From the NCBI RefSeq assembly GCF_012927445.1, contig NZ_JABBPD010000007.1:372001-436000 (forward strand): a stretch of DNA of 64,000 bases. Direction: 5' to 3'. Below, piece by piece: positions 63,532 to 64,000 of the stretch. Below the pieces are notes generated by a model. It made no database searches. It had not been told where the DNA came from and worked only from the letters and a program-made list of their open reading frames with translations. Source of the stretch: Rhodoferax sp. (GTDB taxonomy: Bacteria > Pseudomonadota > Gammaproteobacteria > Burkholderiales > Burkholderiaceae_C). The stretch's first letter is position 1, and each line of letters starts with the position of its first letter. The position numbers were made by a program, and so were the translations under genes.

Positions 63532-64000
63532 CTAAATTGTAGGCGGCGCGTTCAGTGCGGCAGCGGCAGCCGGCGCCGTTGCCGGTAGCGCAATCGGCGG
63601 AACTGGCTTGTTCTGCACGCCGATGAACGTTTCCAGCGCGTTGAACAGGTCGTCAAAAATTTCTTTGCCGAACGCCTGTTCGATCTGTTGGTACTGCAAA
63701 TCGATCAAGGGCGCCATGTCGTTCACCAGTTGATCCCCTTTGGGCGCCAAACGAACCACCACCCGGCGCTGATCGCCTGCAACGCGACTGCGTTGAACCA
63801 GCGCCAGCTCTTCCATGCGCCCCAGCACGCCCGTCATGCTGGCACTGTGAATCTGGCACAGGCTGCAAATTTCACGTGGCTCCAGCTGCGAATATTCATC
63901 CAGCGCACGCAGGATGCGCCACTGCTGGTCGGTCAGACCAAAGTGTTTCAGGATCGGGCGGAAGTGCGCCATCAGGCTCTCCCTGGCCTTTAAAAAAAGT
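63532..64000 (-). CDS. hpaR: MarR-family regulator, HpaR-like (5' end outside the window)
   Basis: At least 156 residues. The winged helix is complete: FGLTDQQWRILRALDEYSQ, EICSLCQIHSASMTGVLGRM and the wing RSRVAGDQRRVVVRLAPKG. An internal ATG at 63972 could be a start, but the frame remains open to the window edge and reads KARESLMAHFRP, which matches the normal N-terminal helix of HpaR, so the gene is partial here. HpaR represses homoprotocatechuate genes; the target here is outside the window. The C-terminal ~25 residues are Ala/Pro-rich. Confidence 0.82.
   Translation of the reverse strand, partial: LFLKARESLMAHFRPILKHFGLTDQQWRILRALDEYSQLEPREICSLCQIHSASMTGVLGRMEELALVQRSRVAGDQRRVVVRLAPKGDQLVNDMAPLIDLQYQQIEQAFGKEIFDDLFNALETFIGVQNKPVPPIALPATAPAAAAALNAPPTI

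Overview
The window is GC-rich, tightly packed proteobacterial chromosome. Gene content points to a member of the Burkholderiales, most likely Comamonadaceae of the Rhodoferax/Polaromonas type: a dmp-type meta-cleavage operon, tetrathionate reductase, a PreTA-type reductive pyrimidine operon, and a GcdH plus CaiB glutarate pair. This placement is inference from gene families; there is no rRNA or other marker here. I saw no rRNA, tRNA, CRISPR array, transposase or prophage.

Layout. 1-8329: lower meta-cleavage pathway for catechol-type substrates (dmpC-D-E-F-G-H-I), with an ABM-domain membrane protein and an SDR inserted between dmpE and dmpF, and a GlcG-like gene in front. 8330-12820: low-complexity Lys/Ala-rich exported protein with a clear terminator, Mut7-C RNase-like protein, DUF3334 (CheX-like) protein, CapA-like protein. 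12872-17344: sulfate ABC transporter (sbp-cysT-cysW-cysA) behind a small serine hydrolase. 17481-29742: sulfur redox island with a TsdA-like dihaem cytochrome, a dsbD/TlpA-like/dsbG thiol-redox set and tetrathionate reductase ttrBCA with its two-component system ttrSR. 29907-40364: OmpR-type two-component system, several small envelope or stress proteins, a broken ssuE/metY chimera beside a second sulfate-binding protein, AsmA, a phospholipase D-like lipoprotein and a diguanylate cyclase. 40520-47568: pyrimidine degradation operon preT-preA-hydA-carbamoylase-codA. 47833-52426: bifunctional penicillin-binding protein, outer-membrane barrel, TapT (DTW). 52693-55172: RsbQ-like hydrolase paired with a PAS-PAS-PAS-GGDEF protein. 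55286-59319: LysR, gcdH and a CaiB CoA-transferase (glutaryl-CoA branch). 59344-64000: metallophosphoesterase, HD-GYP-like protein, flavin reductase, M14 peptidase, DsbA/FrnE protein and an HpaR-like MarR gene cut by the right edge.

How it works together. The dmp enzymes would turn 2-hydroxymuconate semialdehyde into pyruvate and acetyl-CoA. PreTA, HydA and the carbamoylase would turn uracil into beta-alanine, with CodA feeding in cytosine. The CoA-transferase and GcdH would turn glutarate into crotonyl-CoA. TsdA and Ttr both handle the thiosulfate/tetrathionate couple, and the neighbouring thiol-disulfide proteins could support their maturation.

The most unusual signals are (1) a dispersed repeat of about 50-60 bp with two hairpins, one of which appears to covary, found in several intergenic spacers and also inside coding sequence (a CaiB protein and the Sbp signal peptide); (2) a perfect 25-bp inverted repeat inside the pyrimidine operon; (3) a palindromic MITE-like element of about 265 bp between gcdH and caiB; (4) a frameshifted ssuE/metY chimera; and (5) an RsbQ-type hydrolase whose partner PAS domain is attached to a c-di-GMP synthase. 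No wholly new multi-gene system is evident.
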